The translations under genes were made by a program, and so were the position numbers. The notes below the pieces were generated by a model. The model saw nothing but the letters and a program-made list of their open reading frames with translations, made no database searches and had not been told where the DNA came from. A stretch of DNA of 64,000 nt, taken from positions 1-64,000 of the forward strand of contig JAJFGO010000076.1 of the NCBI GenBank assembly GCA_021776095.1, read 5' to 3'. Numbering within the stretch: position 1 is the first letter of the stretch; the number at the start of each line of letters is the position of its first letter. Below are positions 34,539-40,789 of the stretch, in pieces. The DNA comes from Kiloniellaceae bacterium (GTDB taxonomy: Bacteria > Pseudomonadota > Alphaproteobacteria > Kiloniellales > J153).

Positions 34539-34882
34539 GACATGCCCTCCAACCTCGACATTTATCGCTTAGCTGCCGCCTTGGAGCGAAATGCCGAATT
34601 TTGAGCCGGCTTTGTCCTTTGAGCGCATCAAACCTCCAGCAGAGGCGCCACTTGGTTGCGGGGTAGCCCGCCTTCCCCGAAGTCAGGCCCTACAGCCCCG
34701 CTCAGGACTCGCCACAGTCACGGCGCCGTGTCCCCACCCCCCTGGTGAGCCCGCCGGGGAGAAAGGGCTCTGTAGGGGCGGGAAATTGACTCCTGGGGCC
34801 TACTAGGCGCGGCGGCGGCAGGTGCTATGCTGGCCCTGGTGCGAAGCCTGTTGTTGCGGCGGGAGCGGGAAAGGGGGGCCAC
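34539..34882. other. Gene-poor stretch with a possible gene fragment
   Basis: These 344 bp have no intact gene. A 20-codon frame at 34542-34604 (MPSNLDIYRLAAALERNAEF) resembles the first residues of the small island protein family represented at 35943-36146 but stops early, so it may be a decayed copy. The rest is unrecognisable; AAGGGGGG at its end is the ribosome-binding site of the lipoprotein gene. Confidence 0.4.
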
Positions 34883-35146
34883 ATGAAAATTAGGCTGATC
34901 GGCTGGGTAGCCCTTTTGGTTGCCTTGTCCGCTTGTGTGGCAGTTGATTCTTTCAAAGGCCCAAACGGCAGAGATGCATACTCGATGCAATGCGGGAATG
35001 ACAGCGGGGCCTGCTACCGTAGGGCTGGAGAAGTTTGCCCTTCAGGATACGACATATTGAACCAGCAAACGGGCACCGCTGCCGTTCCCGTGCAGGGAGG
35101 GATATTCGCCGTGCCACAGTACTCATTACAAATTGAGTGCAAATGA
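34883..35146 (+). CDS. Small lipoprotein
   Basis: An 87-residue protein with a lipoprotein signal peptide: basic start MKIR, hydrophobic core and lipobox LSAC with the lipidated Cys at residue 18. The mature part has four further cysteines (QCGNDSGACYRRAGEVCPSG and a final ECK), likely paired in the periplasm. No known domain; cysteine-rich small lipoproteins of this kind occur widely. A strong ribosome-binding site AAGGGGGG precedes it. It is inside the island with no clear partner. Confidence 0.75.
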   Translation: MKIRLIGWVALLVALSACVAVDSFKGPNGRDAYSMQCGNDSGACYRRAGEVCPSGYDILNQQTGTAAVPVQGGIFAVPQYSLQIECK

Positions 35147-35207
35147 CGGCTCGCCCTTAATCCGTAAAAGTGCCGTCGAACAACAGTGACAGTGGCGTGA
35201 ATCTTCC

Positions 35208-35303
35208 TCATGGTGGCAGCAACTTTCGTTGCTCTTTGAGCGCGCGCGCCAGGTCGCGTAGCAGCCGCCACGATCCGCCCCTGTATGCGTTGCGCGCGCC
35301 CCT
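35208..35303 (-). pseudogene. Truncated duplicate of the small basic island protein
   Basis: Translated leftward, this stretch gives ARNAYRGGSWRLLRDLARAL followed by KEQRKLLPP, almost the same as the C-terminus of the protein at 33194-33397 (ARNAFKGGTWRLLRDLARAL). The nucleotide match covers roughly 90 bp with the N-terminal part missing; the frame continues upstream into unrelated sequence. It looks like a leftover of gene duplication or recombination inside the island. Confidence 0.7.
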
Positions 35304-35559
35304 AATCCCGAATGATCGAGTCCTTGTCGTAGTGGGCTTGGCACCGGTCGTAAATCTTATCTGCTCTGTGCTTCTCGCAGCCGGCCCGCTCGGTGATATC
35401 GGCCAAAAGATCGGGCAATTTCCTACCCGCACCGAAATCCGCAATCAGCTTAGCCGTGAGCAGCCGACCCTTGCGTTGGCATTTATCGCAGACGATCCCG
35501 AGGTGCTTGGTCCGGACATCGGCTAGCGTATAGGAGCCGGACCATGTTAATCTGGTCAT
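35302..35559 (-). CDS. Small zinc-binding-like hypothetical protein
   Basis: An 85-residue protein starting MTRLTWSGSYTLADVRTKHL. It has four potential metal ligands in two pairs, CDKCQRKGR and GCEKH...DRC, and a predicted helical centre (LLADITE). I recall near-identical hypothetical proteins in phage and island regions of alphaproteobacteria. It overlaps the truncated duplicate at 35208-35303 by two bases. It is divergent from the gene starting at 35632. Confidence 0.65.
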   Translation of the reverse strand: MTRLTWSGSYTLADVRTKHLGIVCDKCQRKGRLLTAKLIADFGAGRKLPDLLADITERAGCEKHRADKIYDRCQAHYDKDSIIRD

Positions 35560-35631
35560 GTGCCGAAATTGTCCCTAGCCATATTACCGCGCTTCTTTCT
35601 TCCTCTATCTTGGCGAAAGAGAGACGCCGGA

Positions 35632-35946
35632 TTGCACATTTTCACCCTCGAATTCCTGGGCCGGCCCACGGTGGCCCTCGCTGCTCAGGACTATCCTGCC
35701 GCGCTCGCCTTCGTGAGCGGTAGCTTCTTCCGCCGCGAACTAGCTAGCCTTCGGACTCCGGATGGCAAGCCGCTCCGCCCTATTGGAGCGGATATTATGA
35801 TCCGGCGGGCCAATTCCGCCGAGAGTGCGTTCTGGGAGTATTGCTTGGAAGAGGATATTGACCAAGGCGTTCACGAGGACCTGGAAGACGCGATAGAGAG
35901 CAATGGCTTCGCCTTCCTAGTCGAGTACCGGGACCCGGGCGAGTGA
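35632..35946 (+). CDS. Island-associated hypothetical protein
   Basis: A 104-residue acidic protein beginning, by my reading, at TTG 35632 (MHIFTLEFLGRPTVALAAQD). Notable is the region ADIMIRRANSAESAFWEYCL. It has no known domain. An upstream GTG at 35560 would add 24 residues not obviously conserved. It overlaps the next gene by four bases (GTGA), so the two form a translationally coupled pair. Confidence 0.6.
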   Translation: MHIFTLEFLGRPTVALAAQDYPAALAFVSGSFFRRELASLRTPDGKPLRPIGADIMIRRANSAESAFWEYCLEEDIDQGVHEDLEDAIESNGFAFLVEYRDPGE

Positions 35947-36146
35947 TTGGCGGCATCGACATCTGGCGCAGCGCAAACGTGCTGGTGAAGCGCTACGGCG
36001 AAGACGCAGTTCTGGAAGCGGCGAAACGTGCGGACGAACTTCTAGAAGCTGGGGACATGGACGGGTACACGGCCTGGAAAAGGATTGTCGCGGCCATCGA
36101 GGATTTGCAGCGGTCGCAGCCTAGGCCAACTGAAGGTGTACACTGA
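35943..36146 (+). CDS. Small helical island protein (DUF6961-like)
   Basis: A 67-residue protein with the pattern IDIWRSANVLVKRYGEDAVL followed by AAKRADELLEAGDMDGYTAW, recognisable from short proteins frequent in alphaproteobacterial islands and prophages. It should be a helical bundle; function unknown. Its GTG start overlaps the stop of the previous gene (GTGA). A possible truncated relative lies at 34542-34604. Confidence 0.65.
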   Translation: MIGGIDIWRSANVLVKRYGEDAVLEAAKRADELLEAGDMDGYTAWKRIVAAIEDLQRSQPRPTEGVH

Positions 36147-36148
36147 GA

Positions 36149-36250
36149 ATGGCTACGGGCAAGGCGTGTTTTGTCGGTGACACTACGTCTAATACGGGGC
36201 CTGGCCTGTTCAATTCGCTCGAAGAAGCGCGCTTTGGTCAGTTTGTTTGA
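36149..36250 (+). CDS. Possible 33-residue ORF coupled to the LAGLIDADG gene
   Basis: A short frame starts at ATG 36149, two bases after the previous stop codon, and ends at TGA 36248-36250, which overlaps the ATG of the LAGLIDADG gene (TGATG). The product is not recognised. It may merely carry ribosomes to the downstream start. Confidence 0.25.
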   Translation: MATGKACFVGDTTSNTGPGLFNSLEEARFGQFV

Positions 36251-37431
36251 TGAAAGTGGAAATCGAATATATCGACAAAACCGGCAACCGCCGGACAAGA
36301 TGGTTCCAGGACAACGCCGAGGCGTTTCGGTTCGTTGTCAATCCGCCCAAGGGTGTTGCTGAAATCGTAAATGCACCCGAGGAGTTTCAGCTGAAAGCCC
36401 AGCGGCGTGGGAAAACTAAGGCAACCATTGCTGGACTTCGACACCGCGATCCTGGTTGGGTCTCTGGACCCAATAAATCTCAGCCCGTAATTTCTAGCAA
36501 CTCGATTCAGTTTTCATGGGCGAGGAAAGGTTGTCGTTTATTCGAGTGTTTTAGCAGTGTGGATGAGGCGGCAGCAGCTCTAGTCGAAAGGTATAGCCAA
36601 GGCTGGGCAATCAACACCCTTGCCCGGGAATTTCACCTTCATCGTGACACCATCACGAACTTGCTAGTAGAAAACAATACCCCGATTGATCGGAGGCGAT
36701 TCCGAAAACTGCAAGAGGCAAGAGCCGGTTGGGAAGAGGCGTTTTCAAAGCCTACGGCTTCTGCACTCTACTGGGCCGGCTTTCTGATGGCTGATGGCTC
36801 TATCGTTCGGAGTAAGGGGGAACCTTGTGTCCAATGTCGTATAGGCCTGCGCGATATTGACCACATTCGGGCCTTGTGTGATTTCGTGGGGCGCGGGAAG
36901 CCACAGATGGCGAAGGCTAAAGGTCAAGTACCCCTAGTCGGCTGGCGGGTGATTTCACAGCTGATGGCAAATGATCTAGCTCGGTGGGGGATTTTTCCGG
37001 GCAAGGGCAGATTGAATGACGCTGCACCAAAGGGCCAAGCTCGTATTAGTGTGGATTTCTGGCGAGGGATGATCGATGGTGATGGATCCATTCGGATGTC
37101 CGGCAGGTCGCCGCAAGTTCAATTGACCGGTCGCCGAGGAATTTCTGAGGCATTCATCGAATTTGTAGAAGCCAACCTTAAGTTGCATCTGTTGCGCCGA
37201 TATGATTCCACAACCAAGCGCTATTTACGGAAGCTCCGCATCTACGAGTACCCGGAGGGTGGCGGAACTAAGGTGATTCTGAACGGGCAGAATGCCGTCG
37301 CCCTATGCGAGCTGTTATATTCGGAGGCTTCGGACGGATTGTATCTGCGGCGAAAGCGTGAAGCGGCGATACAGATCACAGGCCAATACCTTGAAAGGCA
37401 AGCGCAGGCGAAGCGAGGAGCATCAGGGTGA
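36250..37431 (+). CDS. LAGLIDADG homing endonuclease
   Basis: A 393-residue protein. The C-terminal ~250 residues hold two LAGLIDADG motifs, LYWAGFLMADGSIV and FWRGMIDGDGSIRM, each with its catalytic Asp, so it is a monomeric two-motif enzyme cutting an asymmetric site of about 20 bp. In front lies a helix-turn-helix-like segment (YSQGWAINTLAREFHLHRDT) and an N-terminal part of unknown role. It is free-standing: no intron or intein splicing blocks flank it. Lower GC content than its neighbours suggests separate acquisition. It starts in a TGATG overlap with a short upstream frame. Confidence 0.88.
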   Translation: MKVEIEYIDKTGNRRTRWFQDNAEAFRFVVNPPKGVAEIVNAPEEFQLKAQRRGKTKATIAGLRHRDPGWVSGPNKSQPVISSNSIQFSWARKGCRLFECFSSVDEAAAALVERYSQGWAINTLAREFHLHRDTITNLLVENNTPIDRRRFRKLQEARAGWEEAFSKPTASALYWAGFLMADGSIVRSKGEPCVQCRIGLRDIDHIRALCDFVGRGKPQMAKAKGQVPLVGWRVISQLMANDLARWGIFPGKGRLNDAAPKGQARISVDFWRGMIDGDGSIRMSGRSPQVQLTGRRGISEAFIEFVEANLKLHLLRRYDSTTKRYLRKLRIYEYPEGGGTKVILNGQNAVALCELLYSEASDGLYLRRKREAAIQITGQYLERQAQAKRGASG

Positions 37432-37474
37432 GTGTTGCCACGCGCATAAAGAAATTTTCTCCTGGCACCAGGAA

Positions 37475-38134
37475 TCAATCATAACCCTCCACAGCGTCAA
37501 AATCTGCGGCAGCTTCGTCAGGCGGGAACACCCGGCGTGCTATGAAAATGCCTATTATCGGTACATCAGGGAAGCGTCCCGAAATGACGTTGTGCATTGC
37601 TCGATAGTGGGCACCTGCTGTCAGAACATCATCAACGATTCCTATAGCTCTTGGCGCGGGCTCCGAAACTGTTTCATTGATCTCGTAAATCTCAACCAAT
37701 TCTTCGACGGTCGGTCGATAGCCACTTTCATGTGCAGCATCATATGAATCTGTCTGGATAACCAAATCCCGCACGTCGATCTGAAAATCTACCGGGATGC
37801 TCTCGCAGATGGTTCGCATTCGAACATCATGCTCGGGATCAGCTTGTTCTTTTGAAGGGGGGATAGGAACGAGTGTTGCTTCCCTAAGCCATTCTGGATT
37901 TAAAACCGCCCCGAGGGCTCGTGAACAATCGCGCATAACGCGTATCTTGTGAGGCCATTGGGCGGTGCCTCTAGTGCTCGGCTTCTTTTTAAGGTTCGAA
38001 ATTAGGCTGTTGGCGCTGCTGTAGTCATAGCGCTTTCCAGATGTGTACTCGACTAAGAAATAGCACTCATCGTCAATTCTAAGATAGAAGTGATCTGATA
38101 TGAGCAACTCGTCAATTCTCTGAAAACGGGGCAC
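37475..38134 (-). CDS. Phosphoribosyltransferase-like protein, coupled to DprA-like gene
   Basis: A 219-residue protein with a type I phosphoribosyltransferase fold in its C-terminal half. The PRPP-binding loop is IGIVDDVLTAGAHYRAM (~170-186), with the two acidic residues and the TAG turn. The middle has TLVPIPPSKEQADPEH, as in ComF-like proteins, where this loop helps bind pyrophosphate. The N-terminal ~60 residues (CYFLVEYTSGKRYDYSSANS) are not the zinc finger of ComF. It begins with GTG one base after the DprA-like gene stops, so the two are made together. Base composition is low in GC compared with the core. The substrate is unknown. Confidence 0.85.
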   Translation of the reverse strand: MPRFQRIDELLISDHFYLRIDDECYFLVEYTSGKRYDYSSANSLISNLKKKPSTRGTAQWPHKIRVMRDCSRALGAVLNPEWLREATLVPIPPSKEQADPEHDVRMRTICESIPVDFQIDVRDLVIQTDSYDAAHESGYRPTVEELVEIYEINETVSEPAPRAIGIVDDVLTAGAHYRAMHNVISGRFPDVPIIGIFIARRVFPPDEAAADFDAVEGYD

Positions 38135-38135
38135 G

Positions 38136-39041
38136 TCAATTTAAGCCATTCCAAATATCTTCGGGCTTACGGACTCGGACGGCACCTTTCTCAACGAACC
38201 GAGCGGGCCAGGTAATATCGCCGCGCTCAAAACAAGAATTAAGAATGAAAAGTTTACGATTTTGATAGAAGGCGGCGCGCGCCTGAATCAGAGAGCCAGA
38301 AGTATCGCTCGCTTCAACTATTATCGTTGCCTGAGTTATTGCACTCATCGTGGCGTTGCGTTCGGGAAAGAAGAGTCGATTTTGCATCGGATTTTGTCGC
38401 GAATAGCGAAGTACCGGCACCTGTGAAATTAGCAGATATTTGTTGGCGATATCCTCTTGTAGCTCCGCATTTTCCTTCGGGTAAATAAACCCTAGAGGTG
38501 TGCCCACTACAGCAATCGTACGTCCCCCGGCTTCTATAGCGGCCTTATGCGCAGCAGTATCAATACCTGACGCCAATCCTGAAACGACAGTGAAACCCTT
38601 CTCTACAAGAGTTCTTGCCAAACGCTGAGTACGAGCAATACCGTCATCGCTTGGCTTACGACTGCCGACGACCGCAATACTAGGCGACTCCGCCAATTCC
38701 CAAGCACCACGATAGTAAAGAAATTCTACGGGATACCTAGCATCTCTAAGTTTCTTAGGATAATCGCCAGCGTGGTGGATGCGAATCCCGAACTGGTGGA
38801 CCCCGGATTTCTTGAGAATCGAAAGGACTTCTTCAGCGCATCGGTTGGCTTGGGCAATCTCCACAAAATCTGACGGCATAGCGGTCGGATCAACCGCAAA
38901 TCTCTCCGCTATGCGCTTAAAAGTCGCTCCTTTTTCAAGCCACAGCGCCTCATACGCGCCCATCTCCAGACGCGGTGAAATGGGGTTGATAAACGGACCG
39001 TTGCCTCCTTGCGAAAGCAACGCTGTTGCTGCAAACGTCAT
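38136..39041 (-). CDS. DprA/Smf-like SLOG-fold protein
   Basis: A 301-residue protein whose central and C-terminal ~200 residues are a DprA-type Rossmann domain: SIAVVGSRKPSDDGIARTQR, then VVSGLASGIDTAAHKAA, which is the DprA signature, and IIVEASDTSGSLIQAR. DprA loads RecA on single-stranded DNA in transformation, and related SLOG domains sense or make nucleotide signals. The N-terminal ~100 residues lack the SAM domain and no C-terminal winged helix follows, unlike housekeeping DprA. The start at 39041 has GGAGGGG directly upstream; 39092 is the alternative. It is the first gene of a two-gene unit with the phosphoribosyltransferase. Confidence 0.88.
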   Translation of the reverse strand: MTFAATALLSQGGNGPFINPISPRLEMGAYEALWLEKGATFKRIAERFAVDPTAMPSDFVEIAQANRCAEEVLSILKKSGVHQFGIRIHHAGDYPKKLRDARYPVEFLYYRGAWELAESPSIAVVGSRKPSDDGIARTQRLARTLVEKGFTVVSGLASGIDTAAHKAAIEAGGRTIAVVGTPLGFIYPKENAELQEDIANKYLLISQVPVLRYSRQNPMQNRLFFPERNATMSAITQATIIVEASDTSGSLIQARAAFYQNRKLFILNSCFERGDITWPARFVEKGAVRVRKPEDIWNGLN

Positions 39042-39252
39042 TTCCCCTCCCGTTGCACAAGCTAACATAAAGTGCCCTGTACGGGTGTCCATATAATATG
39101 CGATGTTCCGTTAATGTTCTATACTGAAATGCCGTAGTGACATTTGCCATGTTGGTCAAGGTCTTGGCCTGCCCCCACGGTCTGGTGCGACCGGATAGCA
39201 TTGAATTCCTTCACCTAGGGCATCCTCAGCACTCCCCTTGGTATTTATAGGT

Positions 39253-39378
39253 GGTCCGCCTCGGTACCGAAGGAGTACCCGAAAACCGCTCTGACGGGTA
39301 CTCCAGCGGACCATAATTCAGGTTCTCGGTACTCAGGTGGACCCGTCAGCCGACGAATATGGTCCGTCTCGGTACCGA
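39253..39378. repeat. Iteron-like GGTCCG-CTCGGTACCGA repeats
   Basis: GGTCCGCCTCGGTACCGA (39253-39270) and GGTCCGTCTCGGTACCGA (39361-39378) are 18-bp direct repeats with one mismatch, 108 bp apart. An inverted GCGGACC is at 39306-39312, and GGTACTC words occur between. The right copy is inside the 3' end of the helix-turn-helix gene at 39333-39842. The arrangement recalls iterons bound by a replication or regulatory protein, or a decayed repetitive protein tail. Confidence 0.55.
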
Positions 39379-39842
39379 GACTCTGTTTTTGCCCACGCTC
39401 GGACCTTCTTGGCAGGAGACTTCCAGTGTTTCCAAGCATGGGCGGCAAGGTGCCCTTGATAGGACTTGTCCGTCACGGCCCAGGTGGTCGCGCGTCGGCC
39501 GTACCATTGGCCGCGCTTGGTCATCTTGATAAAGCCTTTGGCCTCAAGCTCGGCAAACGCGCGCCCGACGGTGCCCTTGCCCAAACCGAGCAACCGGGCG
39601 GCTTCGTCCCAGCTCAGGGATAGCTGACCATTGTTCCGGCCATTGAAACGGCAACGGAGTTCCACCCAGACCTTGAGGGCTGCACCGCTCAGGCTACGCC
39701 ATGCCGGGCTTTGGGCCATGGCGTAGCTAACCGAAAAATACTGCACGGTCTCGTTTCGGCCCGTTGCATTGGGCCGCTTGCCCTTGCGCCCGCTACTCAT
39801 GCGCCGGCCCTTTTCGGCCCAAGAGAAAGAGGCCCGGGTCAC
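39333..39842 (-). CDS. Winged helix-turn-helix protein, Rep/regulator-like
   Basis: A 169-residue DNA-binding protein. The winged helix spans ~50-125 with LSLSWDEAARLLGLGKGTVG as the HTH, then ELEAKGFIKMTKRGQWYG as the wing. The C-terminus is a basic tail with KTESRYRDGPYSSADGST. I recall related island proteins in rhizobia and their kin that end in similar RY-rich tails; the role could be replication initiation or regulation. The GTG start at 39842 has GGGGAGG close upstream; ATG at 39800 is the alternative. It is the last gene of a leftward operon. Confidence 0.7.
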   Translation of the reverse strand: MTRASFSWAEKGRRMSSGRKGKRPNATGRNETVQYFSVSYAMAQSPAWRSLSGAALKVWVELRCRFNGRNNGQLSLSWDEAARLLGLGKGTVGRAFAELEAKGFIKMTKRGQWYGRRATTWAVTDKSYQGHLAAHAWKHWKSPAKKVRAWAKTESRYRDGPYSSADGST

Positions 39843-39863
39843 GGGCCTCCCCTCTTGCCGTGC

Positions 39864-40181
39864 TCATGCCGTGTCCTGATCCCCGCGGACTTCGATGATC
39901 CGCGCCGGGGTCTTGAGGATGTAGCGGCCGTGACTGCCCGGACCGGCCGGGCTGTCGTGCGGCTCGCGCAGCGTCTCGATAGCCAGGTCGTGGCGACGGC
40001 GCAGGATAAAGACGTAATGCGAGGTACGCAGCGCCCAGCTTGAAATCTCCAACGACGTGATGCCGCGCGGTCCGGCTTCGACCAGCGCCCGCAGGGTTCG
40101 AGCGACCTGTCCGCTACAAGCGATATTCCGCACGCTGCTGGGTTCTTGCACGGCTGCCGTGATTTCGAGGCGCTTAGTCAT
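39864..40181 (-). CDS. Winged-helix domain protein of the island
   Basis: A 105-residue protein beginning MTKRLEITAAVQEPSSVRNI. The centre VARTLRALVEAGPRGITSLE followed by LRTSHYVFILRRRHDL is predicted to form a winged helix with a basic wing, a layout seen in small island-encoded DNA-binding proteins. Its start overlaps the preceding small gene by eight bases, and the next gene follows after 21 bp, so it is in the middle of the operon. Function is unknown beyond probable DNA binding. Confidence 0.65.
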   Translation of the reverse strand: MTKRLEITAAVQEPSSVRNIACSGQVARTLRALVEAGPRGITSLEISSWALRTSHYVFILRRRHDLAIETLREPHDSPAGPGSHGRYILKTPARIIEVRGDQDTA

Positions 40182-40356
40182 GGCGCGCCTCCACCGGCAG
40201 GTCCAATAAGCCCGCACAGAGCCGCGCCTGCGACTCGGGAAGGCGGTACCGGCGCGAGAGGTGCCGAACCTGCCAGGAAGCGGGAAGGCCCCTTAGGGGG
40301 CAACTGTGGGAATCAGGGAAGGTGAAATCGAATTGGAATTGGTCTATTATCCTCAT
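40174..40356 (-). CDS. Small hypothetical protein in the island operon
   Basis: A 60-residue protein with the region RHLSRRYRLPESQARLCAGL, which looks like a short helical motif, and a C-terminal VEARHD. I believe similar short proteins precede winged-helix genes in other islands. It overlaps the start of the winged-helix gene by eight bases, suggesting coupling. Function unknown. Confidence 0.55.
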   Translation of the reverse strand: MRIIDQFQFDFTFPDSHSCPLRGLPASWQVRHLSRRYRLPESQARLCAGLLDLPVEARHD

Positions 40357-40432
40357 AGGTTCTCTCCGTCACAGGGGATTATCTGTGAGGGCCGCCGGGT
40401 GTCCGCCAAGACAATGCCCGCGCGGCCCTTTC

Positions 40433-40678
40433 TCATGCTGCATCGAAGGCAGACGTGGATTCGAAGGCGCGTCCTTCCGCCCAGGCGGACAGGTCGGACA
40501 ACCGATAAGCCACCCGCTTTCGCCCCAGCTTGTAGAAACGCGGTCCGCCGCCGGCCGGCGGCTCGGTACGCCAGCGTTGCAGTGTGCGGACGGAAACCTT
40601 CAGGAACTTCGCGGCCTCTTGTTCAATGACAAAGGGCTCGCGCGGTACGGGTGCGATAGGCGGTGCTTGCGTGTTCAT
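40433..40678 (-). CDS. AlpA/excisionase-like helix-turn-helix protein
   Basis: An 81-residue MerR-like DNA-binding protein with the excisionase pattern: FVIEQEAAKFLKVSVRTLQR followed by WRTEPPAGGGPRFYKLGRKR and YRLSDLSAWA. Such proteins act as AlpA-type activators or directionality factors controlling integration or excision of P4-like elements. The ATG at 40678 is preceded by GGAGG five bases upstream. It lies between the 654-residue unknown and the small genes of the leftward operon, 10 kb from the integrase. Confidence 0.85.
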   Translation of the reverse strand: MNTQAPPIAPVPREPFVIEQEAAKFLKVSVRTLQRWRTEPPAGGGPRFYKLGRKRVAYRLSDLSAWAEGRAFESTSAFDAA

Positions 40679-40789
40679 TCAACCTCCAGCGTTGGGCCGC
40701 GAGTGTGCGGCGACTGGAGGCACGTTATGTGGTCAGGATTGAAGCGGTCCACGCCATAATATTCGAATCGCTCAGATCATTTTGTGCGG

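Noticed and set aside
34591-34806. 71-codon plus-strand frame
   Set aside because: No ribosome-binding site, no recognisable motif and Pro/Gly/Arg-rich content typical of chance frames in GC-rich DNA.
39253-39378. CRISPR array
   Set aside because: Only two direct copies 108 bp apart, no regular spacer pattern and no cas genes in the window.
39245-39448. Frameshifted extension of the winged-helix gene
   Set aside because: The alternative frame encodes SLGTETDH/SFGTEADH repeats that mirror the DNA repeats; the main frame tail already matches what I recall of the family, so a frameshift is not needed.
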